Part shown: in pieces, positions 16,315-24,369 of the stretch | Layout: each line of letters starts with the position of its first letter | How positions within the stretch are numbered: the stretch's first letter is position 1 | Assembly: GCA_017467165.1 (NCBI GenBank) | Contig: JAFTST010000033.1 | Location: 1 to 59,946, forward strand | Reading direction: 5' to 3' | DNA from: Clostridia bacterium | Lineage (GTDB): Bacteria > Bacillota > Clostridia > Oscillospirales > CAG-272 | Length of the DNA stretch: 59,946 nucleotides | Translations under genes and position numbers: made by a program | The notes under the pieces: generated by a model | The model's input: only the letters and a program-made list of their open reading frames with translations | Databases searched by the model: none | Told to the model about the DNA's origin: nothing

Positions 16315-17262
16315 ATGAAAATTTTGAAATTAATAGGAAAAATTCTTTTGTCAGCCGTAGCTTGCGTGCTTGTTCTGGCGGTTCTGACCATAGGTGGACT
16401 CAACGTCGCTAAGTACGGGATATACAAGGAATTCTATTCGATAAGGACGAATATATGCAAGAACCCGGGACTGTCCGACGGCTTCGTATGTCAGGGAATT
16501 GCCGCGGATGAGGAAAACGAGATATTTCTCGTTTCGGGATATATGAAGGACAAAAGCGCGTCCAGGATATATATAACCAACGAGCAAAACGACTCCTATC
16601 ACGTGAGTCTTGTCAAGGGAGGCGAGGCTTTCACAGGACACGCGGGCGGAATTGCCGTCACACGGGGTACCGTATATCTCGCAAGCGGAAAAAGAATTTA
16701 TTCCCTTCCCCTCTCTGTGCTGCTCGAGGCTGAGGCTGGCGAGGTGATCGAGATAGGCGAGGGCGTCAGGGTTAATAACTCCGCCTCCTTCGTTTTCACA
16801 GACGAGGAATATCTCTACGTTGGAGAATTTCATGACGGCGGCGCTTATCAGACCAGCCACACTTATATGACGCCGAGCGGAGAAAACAACGCGATAATAT
16901 CGAGATACAAGCTGGGCAAGCTTGACGCGCCCGACAGAATATATTCAATTCCCGACAAGGTACAGGGAGTGGCATTCACCCCCGACGGCAAGATAGTGTT
17001 CTCCACCTCGTACGGAATTACCGACAGCGTATATTATGTCTATGACGCATCGGAGATTATTCCCACCGAGCACACCCTTGACGGAGCTCCCGTATACTTC
17101 CTTGGAGAATGTATAAAGAAAATCAAGGGCCCCGCCATGAGCGAGGACCTTGACTGGTATGAAGGACGGGTTATTTCTCTGTCAGAGAGTGCGTCTGATA
17201 AGTATATATTCGGTAAACTTTTCTTTGCAAATAAGATATACAGTCTTGACTATAACGGCTAA
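16315..17262 (+). CDS. Membrane-anchored beta-propeller protein
   Basis: 315 aa. I chose ATG 16315 over TTG 16312; a GAGG site lies 9 nt upstream. One N-terminal TM helix (about 6-30) is followed by a ~280-aa extracytoplasmic domain with repeated four-strand blades (IAADEENEIFLVSGYM, IAVTRGTVYLASG, ASFVFTDEEYLYVGEF, VAFTPDGKIVFSTSYG), as in lactonase/NHL-like propellers. No catalytic residues can be assigned. It converges with tspO. Confidence 0.7.
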   Translation: MKILKLIGKILLSAVACVLVLAVLTIGGLNVAKYGIYKEFYSIRTNICKNPGLSDGFVCQGIAADEENEIFLVSGYMKDKSASRIYITNEQNDSYHVSLVKGGEAFTGHAGGIAVTRGTVYLASGKRIYSLPLSVLLEAEAGEVIEIGEGVRVNNSASFVFTDEEYLYVGEFHDGGAYQTSHTYMTPSGENNAIISRYKLGKLDAPDRIYSIPDKVQGVAFTPDGKIVFSTSYGITDSVYYVYDASEIIPTEHTLDGAPVYFLGECIKKIKGPAMSEDLDWYEGRVISLSESASDKYIFGKLFFANKIYSLDYNG

Positions 17263-17292
17263 TTATTTTTCACACGGGTGGGCATCAACCCC

Positions 17293-17778
17293 TCAGTTGA
17301 GAAAATAAATTCCGAGGTTGAGATAACCTGCGAAAAGCACCCACGCGGCGTAGGGTATCTGAAGGTAAGCCGCAACGGGAAGAACCTTAAAGTAGCTGAC
17401 TATGGTCTTGATTATCAGATACAAAAGAATAGCAAGGCAGACGAACGCCGCAAGCGGCGAGCGAAGATTGAAGAATATTATACTCCAGGCGAAGTTGAAG
17501 ACGAGGCTGATGGCAAAGCTTTTCAGTCCTGCCCTTGCATCCGGCTCGGACAGATATCGGTTGACATAGACTACGCCCGCGCTGACGCCCATAAGAATAT
17601 AAAGCACGCTCCAGACGATAGGAAAAAGAATTGCGGGCGGCGAGAGCGGCGGAGTGTTCAGGGTTTCGTAGATATTCATACTCTCCCGAGTCAGAATGGC
17701 GGCTAGCGCTCCGACACCGAGCGATATCGCGACGCCTATGCCAACGGGCAATAGATAGGGCTTTAATTTATTCCACAT
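17293..17778 (-). CDS. tspO: TspO/MBR family tryptophan-rich sensory protein
   Basis: 161 aa with five TM helices and the family marks PPLSPPAILFPIVWSVLY after TM1, FNFAWSIIFF in TM3-4, and a C-terminal PYAAWVLFAGYLN. TspO proteins bind porphyrins and lipids in the membrane. Bacterial members affect stress responses and tetrapyrrole handling; the exact role here is unknown. The minus-strand start has AGGAGG. It is monocistronic. Confidence 0.9.
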   Translation of the reverse strand: MWNKLKPYLLPVGIGVAISLGVGALAAILTRESMNIYETLNTPPLSPPAILFPIVWSVLYILMGVSAGVVYVNRYLSEPDARAGLKSFAISLVFNFAWSIIFFNLRSPLAAFVCLAILLYLIIKTIVSYFKVLPVAAYLQIPYAAWVLFAGYLNLGIYFLN

Positions 17779-17890
17779 ATTTCCTCCTGTATTTTCTTTC
17801 GATATTATTATAGTACCCTCTGTGATAAATTATGACAGTCGGGGATAAATATGAAAAAACGTGAGAAAATACAAACGGAGGTGATAAAAA

Positions 17891-18325
17891 ATGATAGAAA
17901 AGGATACTATACGCCTGCTACGCGAATGTGACGCGGGATTAAAGATGGGCGTTCAGTCGATAGACGACGTTGTCAACAGGGTGAAGTCGCACAAGCTCAG
18001 AGGAGCCCTTCTCTGCTGTAAGGACGAGCACAACCGTATGAAGCGCGAGATTAACCGTCTGCTCGACAGATACCACGACAACGGCAAAAACCCGGGTATG
18101 CTTGTAAAAAATATGTCGAAAATGAAGACCACGATGCGCCTCGCTATGAACGACTCGGACAGCACGGTTGCTTCGCTTATGACAGACGGCTGTAATATGG
18201 GAATCAAGTCGCTCTCAAGATACCTTAACGAGTTTAAGGCGGCAGAGGAGCAGGCGAAGGATATAACCAAAAAGCTCATAGCGACGGAGGAGCAGCTGGC
18301 GAAGGATATGAGAGGCTTTCTTTGA
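17891..18325 (+). CDS. Helical-bundle protein, DUF2383/ferritin-like
   Basis: 144 aa, almost entirely amphipathic helices (four predicted), with conserved-looking E/H residues (CKDEHNRMKREINRLLDRYH) where a ferritin-like bundle would carry ligands. ACGGAGGTG lies 9 nt before the ATG. It resembles the DUF2383 (PA2169-like) four-helix group. It is monocistronic with its own terminator. Function unknown. Confidence 0.6.
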   Translation: MIEKDTIRLLRECDAGLKMGVQSIDDVVNRVKSHKLRGALLCCKDEHNRMKREINRLLDRYHDNGKNPGMLVKNMSKMKTTMRLAMNDSDSTVASLMTDGCNMGIKSLSRYLNEFKAAEEQAKDITKKLIATEEQLAKDMRGFL

Positions 18326-18359
18326 TAGGCTTCTCGCTTAGGTATAGTTATTATAAAGA

Positions 18360-18396
18360 CAGAGGCAAAATTAAAGTGCCTCTGTTTTGTTTTTTT
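18360..18396 (+). terminator. Intrinsic terminator
   Basis: CAGAGGCA (18360-18367) pairs with TGCCTCTG (18377-18384), then TTTTGTTTTTTT. Confidence 0.8.
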
Positions 18397-18400
18397 GGGG

Positions 18401-18429
18401 TTGTAATTTTCTTTTTTATATATTATAAT
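18401..18429 (+). promoter_or_regulatory. Promoter of the PHP phosphoesterase
   Basis: TTGTAA (18401-18406), 17-nt spacer, TATAAT (18424-18429). Confidence 0.7.
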
Positions 18430-18465
18430 CTTGTTAGGAAAATCAAAATTAAAAAGGAGCGCTAT

Positions 18466-19143
18466 ATGTACAGGTATGAAATGCACATTCATTCCGAACC
18501 CTGCTCGGGCGGAGGAAGCGATATTATAAAGGAAATCGACGCCCTGAGAGAGCGCGGATACGCGGGTATGGTGATAACCAACCACTTTTATTTCGGAGAT
18601 ACGAGAATTGACCGCTCGCTCCCCTGGAACGAATTTGTCGATGCGTACAGGCAGGACTATGAAAGAGGAAAAAAATATGCCGATGAGCTTGACTTCGATG
18701 TTCTTTTCGGCATCGAGGAGCACGTTGGCGACGGCCTTGAGGTATTGGTGTACGGAGTTACACCTGATTTTCTCGAGAAAAATACAATTCTTATGGAAAG
18801 TCGCGTTGAGGATTATATAAGGCTCGTGCACGAGGCGGGGGGGATGCTCTTTCAGTCGCACCCCTATCGCGACAGATACTATATCAGAAAGCCCGGCCCT
18901 CTTCCCTGCCTTGAGGAGCTCGACGGCATCGAGGTATACAACGCGGCTAATCACCCCGAGGAAAACGAGCTTGCAAGAGAGCTTGCAGAAAGTCTTGGAC
19001 TCAAGTGTGTAGCCGGCTCGGACGCGCACAGCCTGTCGTCCTGCGGAAAGGCAGGCATCGACTCTCCCGAGAGACTCCGCACAGGCGAAGACCTGGTGCG
19101 TATCCTGAAAAGCGGAAATTACAAGCTCTACAAGGGAGAATAA
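18466..19143 (+). CDS. PHP domain phosphoesterase
   Basis: 225 aa. ATG 18466 has AAAGGAG upstream, which places the start well inside the longest frame. Metal-binding motifs of the PHP superfamily are in order: EMHIHSEPCSGGG (H-x-H), a catalytic ITNHFY, GIEEH, FQSHPYRD, and AGSDAHS near the end. Members hydrolyse phosphoesters such as histidinol phosphate or nucleotide 3',5' ends with metal ions. The size fits the stand-alone 'PHP domain-containing protein' group rather than HisK or PolX. Confidence 0.85.
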   Translation: MYRYEMHIHSEPCSGGGSDIIKEIDALRERGYAGMVITNHFYFGDTRIDRSLPWNEFVDAYRQDYERGKKYADELDFDVLFGIEEHVGDGLEVLVYGVTPDFLEKNTILMESRVEDYIRLVHEAGGMLFQSHPYRDRYYIRKPGPLPCLEELDGIEVYNAANHPEENELARELAESLGLKCVAGSDAHSLSSCGKAGIDSPERLRTGEDLVRILKSGNYKLYKGE

Positions 19144-19162
19144 CTTTTAGCTGAATAAAAAT

Positions 19163-19212
19163 GGCTGAGCCAATCGCTTAACTGTAAGCTTTTGACTCAG
19201 CCTTTCGTTTTT
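19163..19212. terminator. Bidirectional terminator
   Basis: GGCTGAGCCAATCGCTTA (19163-19180) pairs imperfectly with TAAGCTTTTGACTCAGCC (19185-19202). There is a T-rich tail on the plus strand and AAAAA before it on the minus side. It serves the PHP gene and nadE. Its arm is shared with the 3286 terminator. Confidence 0.75.
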
Positions 19213-19259
19213 CCCCTGTCACGGCGGGATTATCGACGTTTTTTCTCTTCGTAAGCTTA

Positions 19260-19985
19260 TCACAGCTCGGGTTCGAAGCAGGGCATAAGCTCAAGCTTAA
19301 AGAGATTTTTCTTATGAAGATAGTCAATTCTCTTTTTCTTTTCCTTATCCTCAATCTCGCCCGTGCGGATATACCTGTCAAGCTCCGCGTAGGTAAAGCC
19401 GAGATTGTCCTCGTCGGTCTTTCCGCACAGGCCGTCGGCAGGAACCTTTTCTATAAGCTCGCGGGGCAGGTCGAGTGTTCTTCCTATCTGTATAACCTCG
19501 TTGACAGTCAGGCGGGACAGCGGACTGAAATCTCCGACCGAGTCGCCGTAGCGAGTGGAATATCCAACCCAATCCTCGCTGAGATTGCAGGTATTAGCCA
19601 CCCTGCCGTTACAGCACTGTGACACGGCGTAGAGCGCCGCCATTCTTATTCTCGGGGGCATATTGATGCGGCTCTGCTCCGAGAGCTCCATCGGTATAGC
19701 GCTTTTCAATCCCTCGACCGCATCGTGTATATTGACGACGTAGTGCCTGATTCCGAGATGCTCTACAAGCCTGTATGACGAGTCGATATCCGCCTGCTCG
19801 CCGTTTGGCATCAGGACTCCGATTACCCTGTCGCGCCCAAGCGCCTCCACGCACAGAGCGGCAACTATGGAGCTATCCTTTCCGCCCGATATACCGAGCA
19901 CGGCGTTACAGCCCTCGCCGTTTTCTCTGAAAAATGCGCGTATCCACTCAACGCAGTCGTCTTTAACCTTAACTCTATCAAACAT
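19260..19985 (-). CDS. nadE: NAD+ synthetase (ammonia-dependent)
   Basis: 241 aa, normal for the short NH3-dependent form lacking the nitrilase domain. The PP-loop LGISGGKDSSIVAALC sits at about 30-45. NTCNLSEDWVGYSTRYGDSVGDFSPL and KVPADGLCGKTDEDNLGF, the deamido-NAD and P2-loop segments, are also present. It adenylates deamido-NAD and amidates it, the last step of NAD synthesis. It has its own promoter and an unusually long structured leader. Confidence 0.93.
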   Translation of the reverse strand: MFDRVKVKDDCVEWIRAFFRENGEGCNAVLGISGGKDSSIVAALCVEALGRDRVIGVLMPNGEQADIDSSYRLVEHLGIRHYVVNIHDAVEGLKSAIPMELSEQSRINMPPRIRMAALYAVSQCCNGRVANTCNLSEDWVGYSTRYGDSVGDFSPLSRLTVNEVIQIGRTLDLPRELIEKVPADGLCGKTDEDNLGFTYAELDRYIRTGEIEDKEKKKRIDYLHKKNLFKLELMPCFEPEL

Positions 19986-20119
19986 ATTTCTCTCCCCTGA
20001 TAATCAATTAGTTTTCATAGGGCTTCCCTGTCGGAAGCGTGTGGCATCTGTACGAGAGCTTTTTCCGCGTCGAGCCGCCTGTCACACAGAAATGATAGGC
20101 TCTCCTGATATGCCCCTCT
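19986..20119 (-). promoter_or_regulatory. Long structured 5' leader of nadE
   Basis: ~130 nt lie between the likely start of transcription and the ATG. On the minus strand it holds several possible stems: GAGAGC with GCTCTC, TCTGT with ACAGA, and a local GCTTCC-GACA-GGGAAGC hairpin. It could be a regulatory RNA; I cannot match it to a known riboswitch class. Confidence 0.35.
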
Positions 20120-20125
20120 GAAACA

Positions 20126-20154
20126 AGTATACTATATTTTTCTCTAATTGACAA
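20126..20154 (-). promoter_or_regulatory. Promoter of nadE
   Basis: Minus strand TTGTCA (20154-20149), 17-nt spacer, TATACT (20131-20126). Confidence 0.68.
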
Positions 20155-20314
20155 GTGTGATATTTTTTGGTACTGGAATCAGCTCCGAGCTTTTTTATCG
20201 GATAGACAAGACGCGGCGAGGGTGCTATAAGCATTTGACAGACAGGTTTTGGTTATTTTATACAAAAATGGAAAATGTTTTTAGTAACAAGTCGTAGAAA
20301 AAATAAAAAAACTC

Positions 20315-20342
20315 TTGACTTATATTATATATTTGATATAAT
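20315..20342 (+). promoter_or_regulatory. Promoter of the GPH symporter locus
   Basis: TTGACT (20315-20320), 16-nt spacer, TATAAT (20337-20342). Confidence 0.7.
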
Positions 20343-20360
20343 ACATACGGATAATACATT

Positions 20361-20406
20361 GGCACACCCACGGCGAGACACAACTCACAGGCTGGTGTGC
20401 TTTTTT
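20361..20406 (+). terminator. Leader terminator/attenuator before the symporter
   Basis: GCACACC (20362-20368) pairs with GGTGTGC (20394-20400), followed at once by TTTTTT. It lies between the promoter and the gene, so transcription would stop early unless relieved; a ~25-nt loop could hold the regulatory signal. Confidence 0.5.
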
Positions 20407-20445
20407 ATGCCCAAAGAAAAATATTAAAGAAAGGTATTGACAATA

Positions 20446-21939
20446 ATGGCAAAACACGCTCCCGCGCTTGACGAGAACGGAAAGCGCAAATTCAGTATTC
20501 GCGACAGTGTTGCTTATGCTGCGGGCGATCTCGGATGTAACATGAGCTTCGCTCTCAAAGGTACGATGGCGCTTTTCTGGACTCAGGTTATGGGTCTTGG
20601 TCTTTGGTACTCCCTGCTGCTCGTTATCGTGCAGGTTTGGGACGCTATCAACGATCCGCTTATCGGAACGATAATCGACGCCGACAAGCACAAGTATAAG
20701 AGGAATAAGTTCCTCGCGTACATATGGTTTGGCTCTATAGGTCTTATCATAGGAGGCGCTATGTGCTTCCTTCCCTTCCCCAAGGCTCCCGTATGGGCTA
20801 AGATAATTATCTTTATCGCAGGCTACGTTGTATGGGATGCATTCTACACGATAGCTAACGGTCCCTACGGCTCGCTGCTTTCGCTCATTTCGAAGGATCC
20901 CGCTGACAGAGCCTCCCTCTCGGCTTGGCGTTCTATAGGCTCGATGGTAGGAAATATGCTTCCTATGGTTATTCTTCCCTTCATTATCTACAATGAGGAC
21001 GAATCGCTTAACGGCGGCAGAGTATTCCTCGCAGCTCTTATAATGGGCGCTCTCGGCTTTATCTGCTTCCAATTCATGATAAAGAACACCGAGATACGCG
21101 TTGACACCGAGATTAACGTCAACGAGGAGCGTCCGAAGTTCAACGTGCTTCTCGCTCTCAAGAACTTCGTTACCAACCGTCCCGCAGTAGGCGCTACCAT
21201 AGCGGCTATGGGTATGTTCATAGGTATGCAGGGCGCGGCTACCGCAGTTTCCGTTGTATTCCAGATTTACTTCAAGAACACTGAGATTTCGGGTATCGTC
21301 CAGCTTTTCGCTATGATTCCCATTCTCTTATTCACTCCTCTGGCGCGCAAGATGGTTACAAAGTACGGCAAGAAGGAGCTGTCCGTATTCGGCGCTCTGT
21401 TCTCCATCATAGGCGGTCTTGGTCTTTTCATCATCACTCCCGACAACACCGGACTCGACCTTTTGATTTATATTCTCTGCCAGCTCGTATACAGCCTTGG
21501 TCTTGGCATCTACTCTACCGTTTCCTGGGCAATGATGGGCGACGCTATCGACTACAACGAGTGGAAAACCGGCAAGCGCGAGGAGGGCGTGGTTTATTCG
21601 CTTCACTCCTTCTTCAGAAAGCTGGCGCAGGGACTTGGCCCGGCAGCTGCACTGCTCATAATGAACTCCCTCGGCTACGTCAACAACGCTGTTGATCCCG
21701 AGACGGGAGAGGCATTTATCGACGTTACCCTTCTGTCCTGGGACGTTGCGGTAAATCTCCGAATACTCGTCGCAGCGCTCTTCCTTGTAGCAGCTGTTAT
21801 GCAGTTTATCGGACTTGCTCTCGTCTATAATCTTGACAAAAAGACTCTGGCGAAAATGAACGCCGATCTTGGACGAGACGTCGAGGCAGACGACCTTCTC
21901 ACATACACCACCGCAGAGGATTCTGACAACCTTGCTTAA
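20446..21939 (+). CDS. Glycoside-pentoside-hexuronide (GPH) cation symporter
   Basis: 497 aa with 12 TM helices of the GPH branch of the MFS. The N-terminal signature is SVAYAAGDLGCNMSFAL, with VWDAINDPLIGTIID (the family's D-x2-[ND]-D-P) between TM2 and TM3 and MMGDAIDYNEWKTGKREEG late in the protein. ATG 20446 has AAGAAAGG upstream; the in-frame TTG at 20437 is less likely. It imports glycosides or glucuronides with Na+ or H+. It is followed by a GH2 enzyme and uxuA, which points to beta-glucuronides or related uronides. Confidence 0.88.
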   Translation: MAKHAPALDENGKRKFSIRDSVAYAAGDLGCNMSFALKGTMALFWTQVMGLGLWYSLLLVIVQVWDAINDPLIGTIIDADKHKYKRNKFLAYIWFGSIGLIIGGAMCFLPFPKAPVWAKIIIFIAGYVVWDAFYTIANGPYGSLLSLISKDPADRASLSAWRSIGSMVGNMLPMVILPFIIYNEDESLNGGRVFLAALIMGALGFICFQFMIKNTEIRVDTEINVNEERPKFNVLLALKNFVTNRPAVGATIAAMGMFIGMQGAATAVSVVFQIYFKNTEISGIVQLFAMIPILLFTPLARKMVTKYGKKELSVFGALFSIIGGLGLFIITPDNTGLDLLIYILCQLVYSLGLGIYSTVSWAMMGDAIDYNEWKTGKREEGVVYSLHSFFRKLAQGLGPAAALLIMNSLGYVNNAVDPETGEAFIDVTLLSWDVAVNLRILVAALFLVAAVMQFIGLALVYNLDKKTLAKMNADLGRDVEADDLLTYTTAEDSDNLA

Positions 21940-21945
21940 AAACCC

Positions 21946-21978
21946 GCGGCGCTCTGGAAAACGGAGCGCCGCATTTCG
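21946..21978 (+). terminator. GC-rich hairpin after the symporter gene
   Basis: GCGGCGCTC (21946-21954) / GAGCGCCGC (21964-21972) with a poor T-tail (ATTTCG). It probably attenuates rather than fully ends transcription into the GH2 gene. Confidence 0.5.
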
Positions 21979-22052
21979 CAATAAGACTACGCTACGCTCG
22001 ATTATCAGGGCGAGTAGCGGATAATAATATGAAAAAAGCGAAAGGAGCTTAT

Positions 22053-24329
22053 ATGAGAAATATTGTTGAGCTTAACGAGGGCTGGCTGTTTTCGAAGGGT
22101 GTCACGGGCACAAGTCACTCCGAGACAACCGAGACGGTCAATCTCCCTCACACCTGGAATGCACAAGACGGTCATGACGGCGGAAATGACTACTTCCGCG
22201 GAAGCTGTCTATACACGAAGACGCTGAAGAAGAGCGAGCTTCCCGAGGCAGACAGGTATTATATTGAAATAAGAGGAGCTAACTCCTCCGCAGACCTCTA
22301 CGTCGACGGAAAGCAGCTCTGTCACCACGACGGAGGATACTCCACCTGGAGAGTCGACCTGACCGACGCGCTCGGCGAGGAGTCCGAGGTCGAGATTGTC
22401 GTTGACAACTCTCCTAACGACAGAGTATATCCGCAGATGGCAGACTTCACCTTCTACGGCGGTCTTTATAGAAACGTATACCTCGTATGCGTTGCTGACA
22501 CCCACTTCGACCTAGATTACTACGGTGCCCCCGGAATAAAGGTTACTCCCACCGTCAAAGGCGAGGACGCAGAGGTTGAGGTTGAGCTATTCGTTACGGG
22601 AAAGCAGGACGGCGACGAGATTGAGGTTACTCTCACCGACGCCGAGGGAGGCTGCGTAGCGAGCGTTAAGGGAGAGGACACCAAGGCTACCCTCAAAATC
22701 GAGAACGTTCATCTCTGGCAGGGACGTCCCGACCCGTATCTCTACACCGCAGAGGCTAAAATCCTGCGCGGCGGCGAGGCTATTGACGCTGTCAAGGCAG
22801 AGTTTGGTTGCCGCTACTTCGAGGTTGACCCCGAGCGCGGCTTTATCCTCAACGGCAAGGAATATCCCCTTCGCGGCGTATCCCGCCATCAGGACAGACT
22901 TGGCATAGGAAACGCGCTTCTGCCCTGCCATCACGAGGAGGATATTGAGCTTATAATGGAGGTTGGAGCAACAACCATCCGCCTTGCTCACTATCAGCAC
23001 GACCAGTATTTCTACGACCTCTGCGACAGAAACGGTCTTGTTATCTGGGCGGAGATTCCCTATATTTCGAAGCATATGCCCGCAGGCAGAGAGAACACCA
23101 TCAGCCAGATGAAGGAGCTCGTAGCGCAGAACTACAACCACGCGTCTATCTTCTTCTGGGGACTTTCGAACGAGATTTCCATAGGCGGCTCGGACGAGGA
23201 CCTGCTTGAAAACCACAGAATACTCAACGACCTCGTGCACGAGATGGACAAGACACGTCTTACCACCATCGCGGCGGTTTCTATGTGCAAGCTCACCGAC
23301 CCCTACCTCCAGATACCCGACCTCGTATCCTACAACCACTACTTCGGCTGGTACGGCGGAGATACCTCTATGAACGGACCCTGGTTTGACAAATTCCACG
23401 AAACCTTCCCGAATATTCCGATAGGCGTCAGCGAGTACGGCTGTGAGGCTCTTGACTGGCATACCTCGAACCCCAAGCAGGGCGACTACACCGAGGAATA
23501 TCAAGCGTACTACCACGAGGAGCTGATTAAGCAGCTCTTCTCGAGAAAATACATCTGGGCGACCCACGTGTGGAATATGTTCTACTTCGGCGCTGACGCG
23601 AGAGCTGAGGGCGGCGAGAACGGTCAGAACCACAAGGGACTTGTAACCATGGACCGCTCCTACAAGAAGGACTCCTTCTACGCCTACAAGGCTTGGCTGT
23701 CCGACGAGCCCTTCGTACACCTCTCGGGAAAGAGATACGTTGACAGAGTTGAGGACGTGACTAAGGTTACAGTATACTCGAATCAGCCTGAGGTTGAGCT
23801 CTTCGTCAACGGCGAGAGCATCGGCAAGAAGACAGCACCCGACCACTTCTTCTACTTCGAGGTGAAAAACGAGGGCGAGAGCGTTATCGTTGCCAAGGCC
23901 GGCGAGCTTACCGACGAGGGTAGGATAAGAAAGGTCGAGGAAATGAATATGGACTACGTCCTCGTTGAAAAGGGCGCGGTTCTTAACTGGTTTGATATCA
24001 ACGCTCCCGGGGGACGCTTCTCCCTCAATGACAAGCTCGGTGACATTATGTCCTGCCTCGGCGGAAAGCTGTGGTTCTTAAAATTTGGTCTTACCCTGAA
24101 AAAGAAGATGAACGCAGGCAAGAAGGGTGGCTCCGAGAAAAAAAGCGGCGGCTTCGACGTTGATCTCAAGTCCGGTGGCGGACTTATGGAGATGATGGGC
24201 GGCTTCACCGTGCTTCGCCTGACCTCTATGATGGGTATGATGAACGTGAGCTTCACCAAGGAGGAGCTGCTCAAGATGAACAAGCAGCTCAACCGTATAA
24301 GAAAGCCCAAGAAGCTCAGAAATAAGTAA
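22053..24329 (+). CDS. Glycoside hydrolase family 2 (beta-glucuronidase or beta-galactosidase)
   Basis: 758 aa. ATG 22053 has GAAAGGAGC; an earlier ATG at 22029 does not. GH2 domains in order: sugar-binding jelly roll, Ig-like domain, TIM barrel, and a C-terminal extension with Lys/Met-rich sequence unusual for the family. The acid/base Glu is in WGLSNEIS (about 373) and the nucleophile Glu in IGVSEYGCEA (about 460). An N-x-K-G motif (NHKG, about 525) binds the carboxylate in beta-glucuronidases, but NDKG-type motifs also occur in other GH2 enzymes. With uxuA and a GPH symporter beside it, beta-glucuronidase is favoured. Confidence 0.85.
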   Translation: MRNIVELNEGWLFSKGVTGTSHSETTETVNLPHTWNAQDGHDGGNDYFRGSCLYTKTLKKSELPEADRYYIEIRGANSSADLYVDGKQLCHHDGGYSTWRVDLTDALGEESEVEIVVDNSPNDRVYPQMADFTFYGGLYRNVYLVCVADTHFDLDYYGAPGIKVTPTVKGEDAEVEVELFVTGKQDGDEIEVTLTDAEGGCVASVKGEDTKATLKIENVHLWQGRPDPYLYTAEAKILRGGEAIDAVKAEFGCRYFEVDPERGFILNGKEYPLRGVSRHQDRLGIGNALLPCHHEEDIELIMEVGATTIRLAHYQHDQYFYDLCDRNGLVIWAEIPYISKHMPAGRENTISQMKELVAQNYNHASIFFWGLSNEISIGGSDEDLLENHRILNDLVHEMDKTRLTTIAAVSMCKLTDPYLQIPDLVSYNHYFGWYGGDTSMNGPWFDKFHETFPNIPIGVSEYGCEALDWHTSNPKQGDYTEEYQAYYHEELIKQLFSRKYIWATHVWNMFYFGADARAEGGENGQNHKGLVTMDRSYKKDSFYAYKAWLSDEPFVHLSGKRYVDRVEDVTKVTVYSNQPEVELFVNGESIGKKTAPDHFFYFEVKNEGESVIVAKAGELTDEGRIRKVEEMNMDYVLVEKGAVLNWFDINAPGGRFSLNDKLGDIMSCLGGKLWFLKFGLTLKKKMNAGKKGGSEKKSGGFDVDLKSGGGLMEMMGGFTVLRLTSMMGMMNVSFTKEELLKMNKQLNRIRKPKKLRNK

Positions 24330-24335
24330 GAAAAA

Positions 24336-24358
24336 ACGGGGCGGAAACACCGCCCCGT
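24336..24358 (+). other. Intercistronic hairpin with no T-run
   Basis: ACGGGGCGG-AAACA-CCGCCCCGT lies between the GH2 gene and uxuA, immediately before the GGAG of uxuA. It may protect the upstream message or reduce downstream expression. Confidence 0.55.
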
Positions 24359-24369
24359 GTGGAGAAAAT

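Noticed and set aside
17953-19029. Long minus frame across 17953-19029
   Set aside because: It crosses two plus-strand genes with good RBSs and a terminator.
20119-20160. Known riboswitch class upstream of nadE
   Set aside because: I could not match the consensus of NAD+-I/II, TPP, FMN, SAM, glycine or T-box; left only as a structured leader.
22587-23846. 419-aa minus frame under the GH2 gene
   Set aside because: The sense gene has catalytic motifs; the antisense frame has Val/Leu/Ser-biased composition typical of shadow frames.
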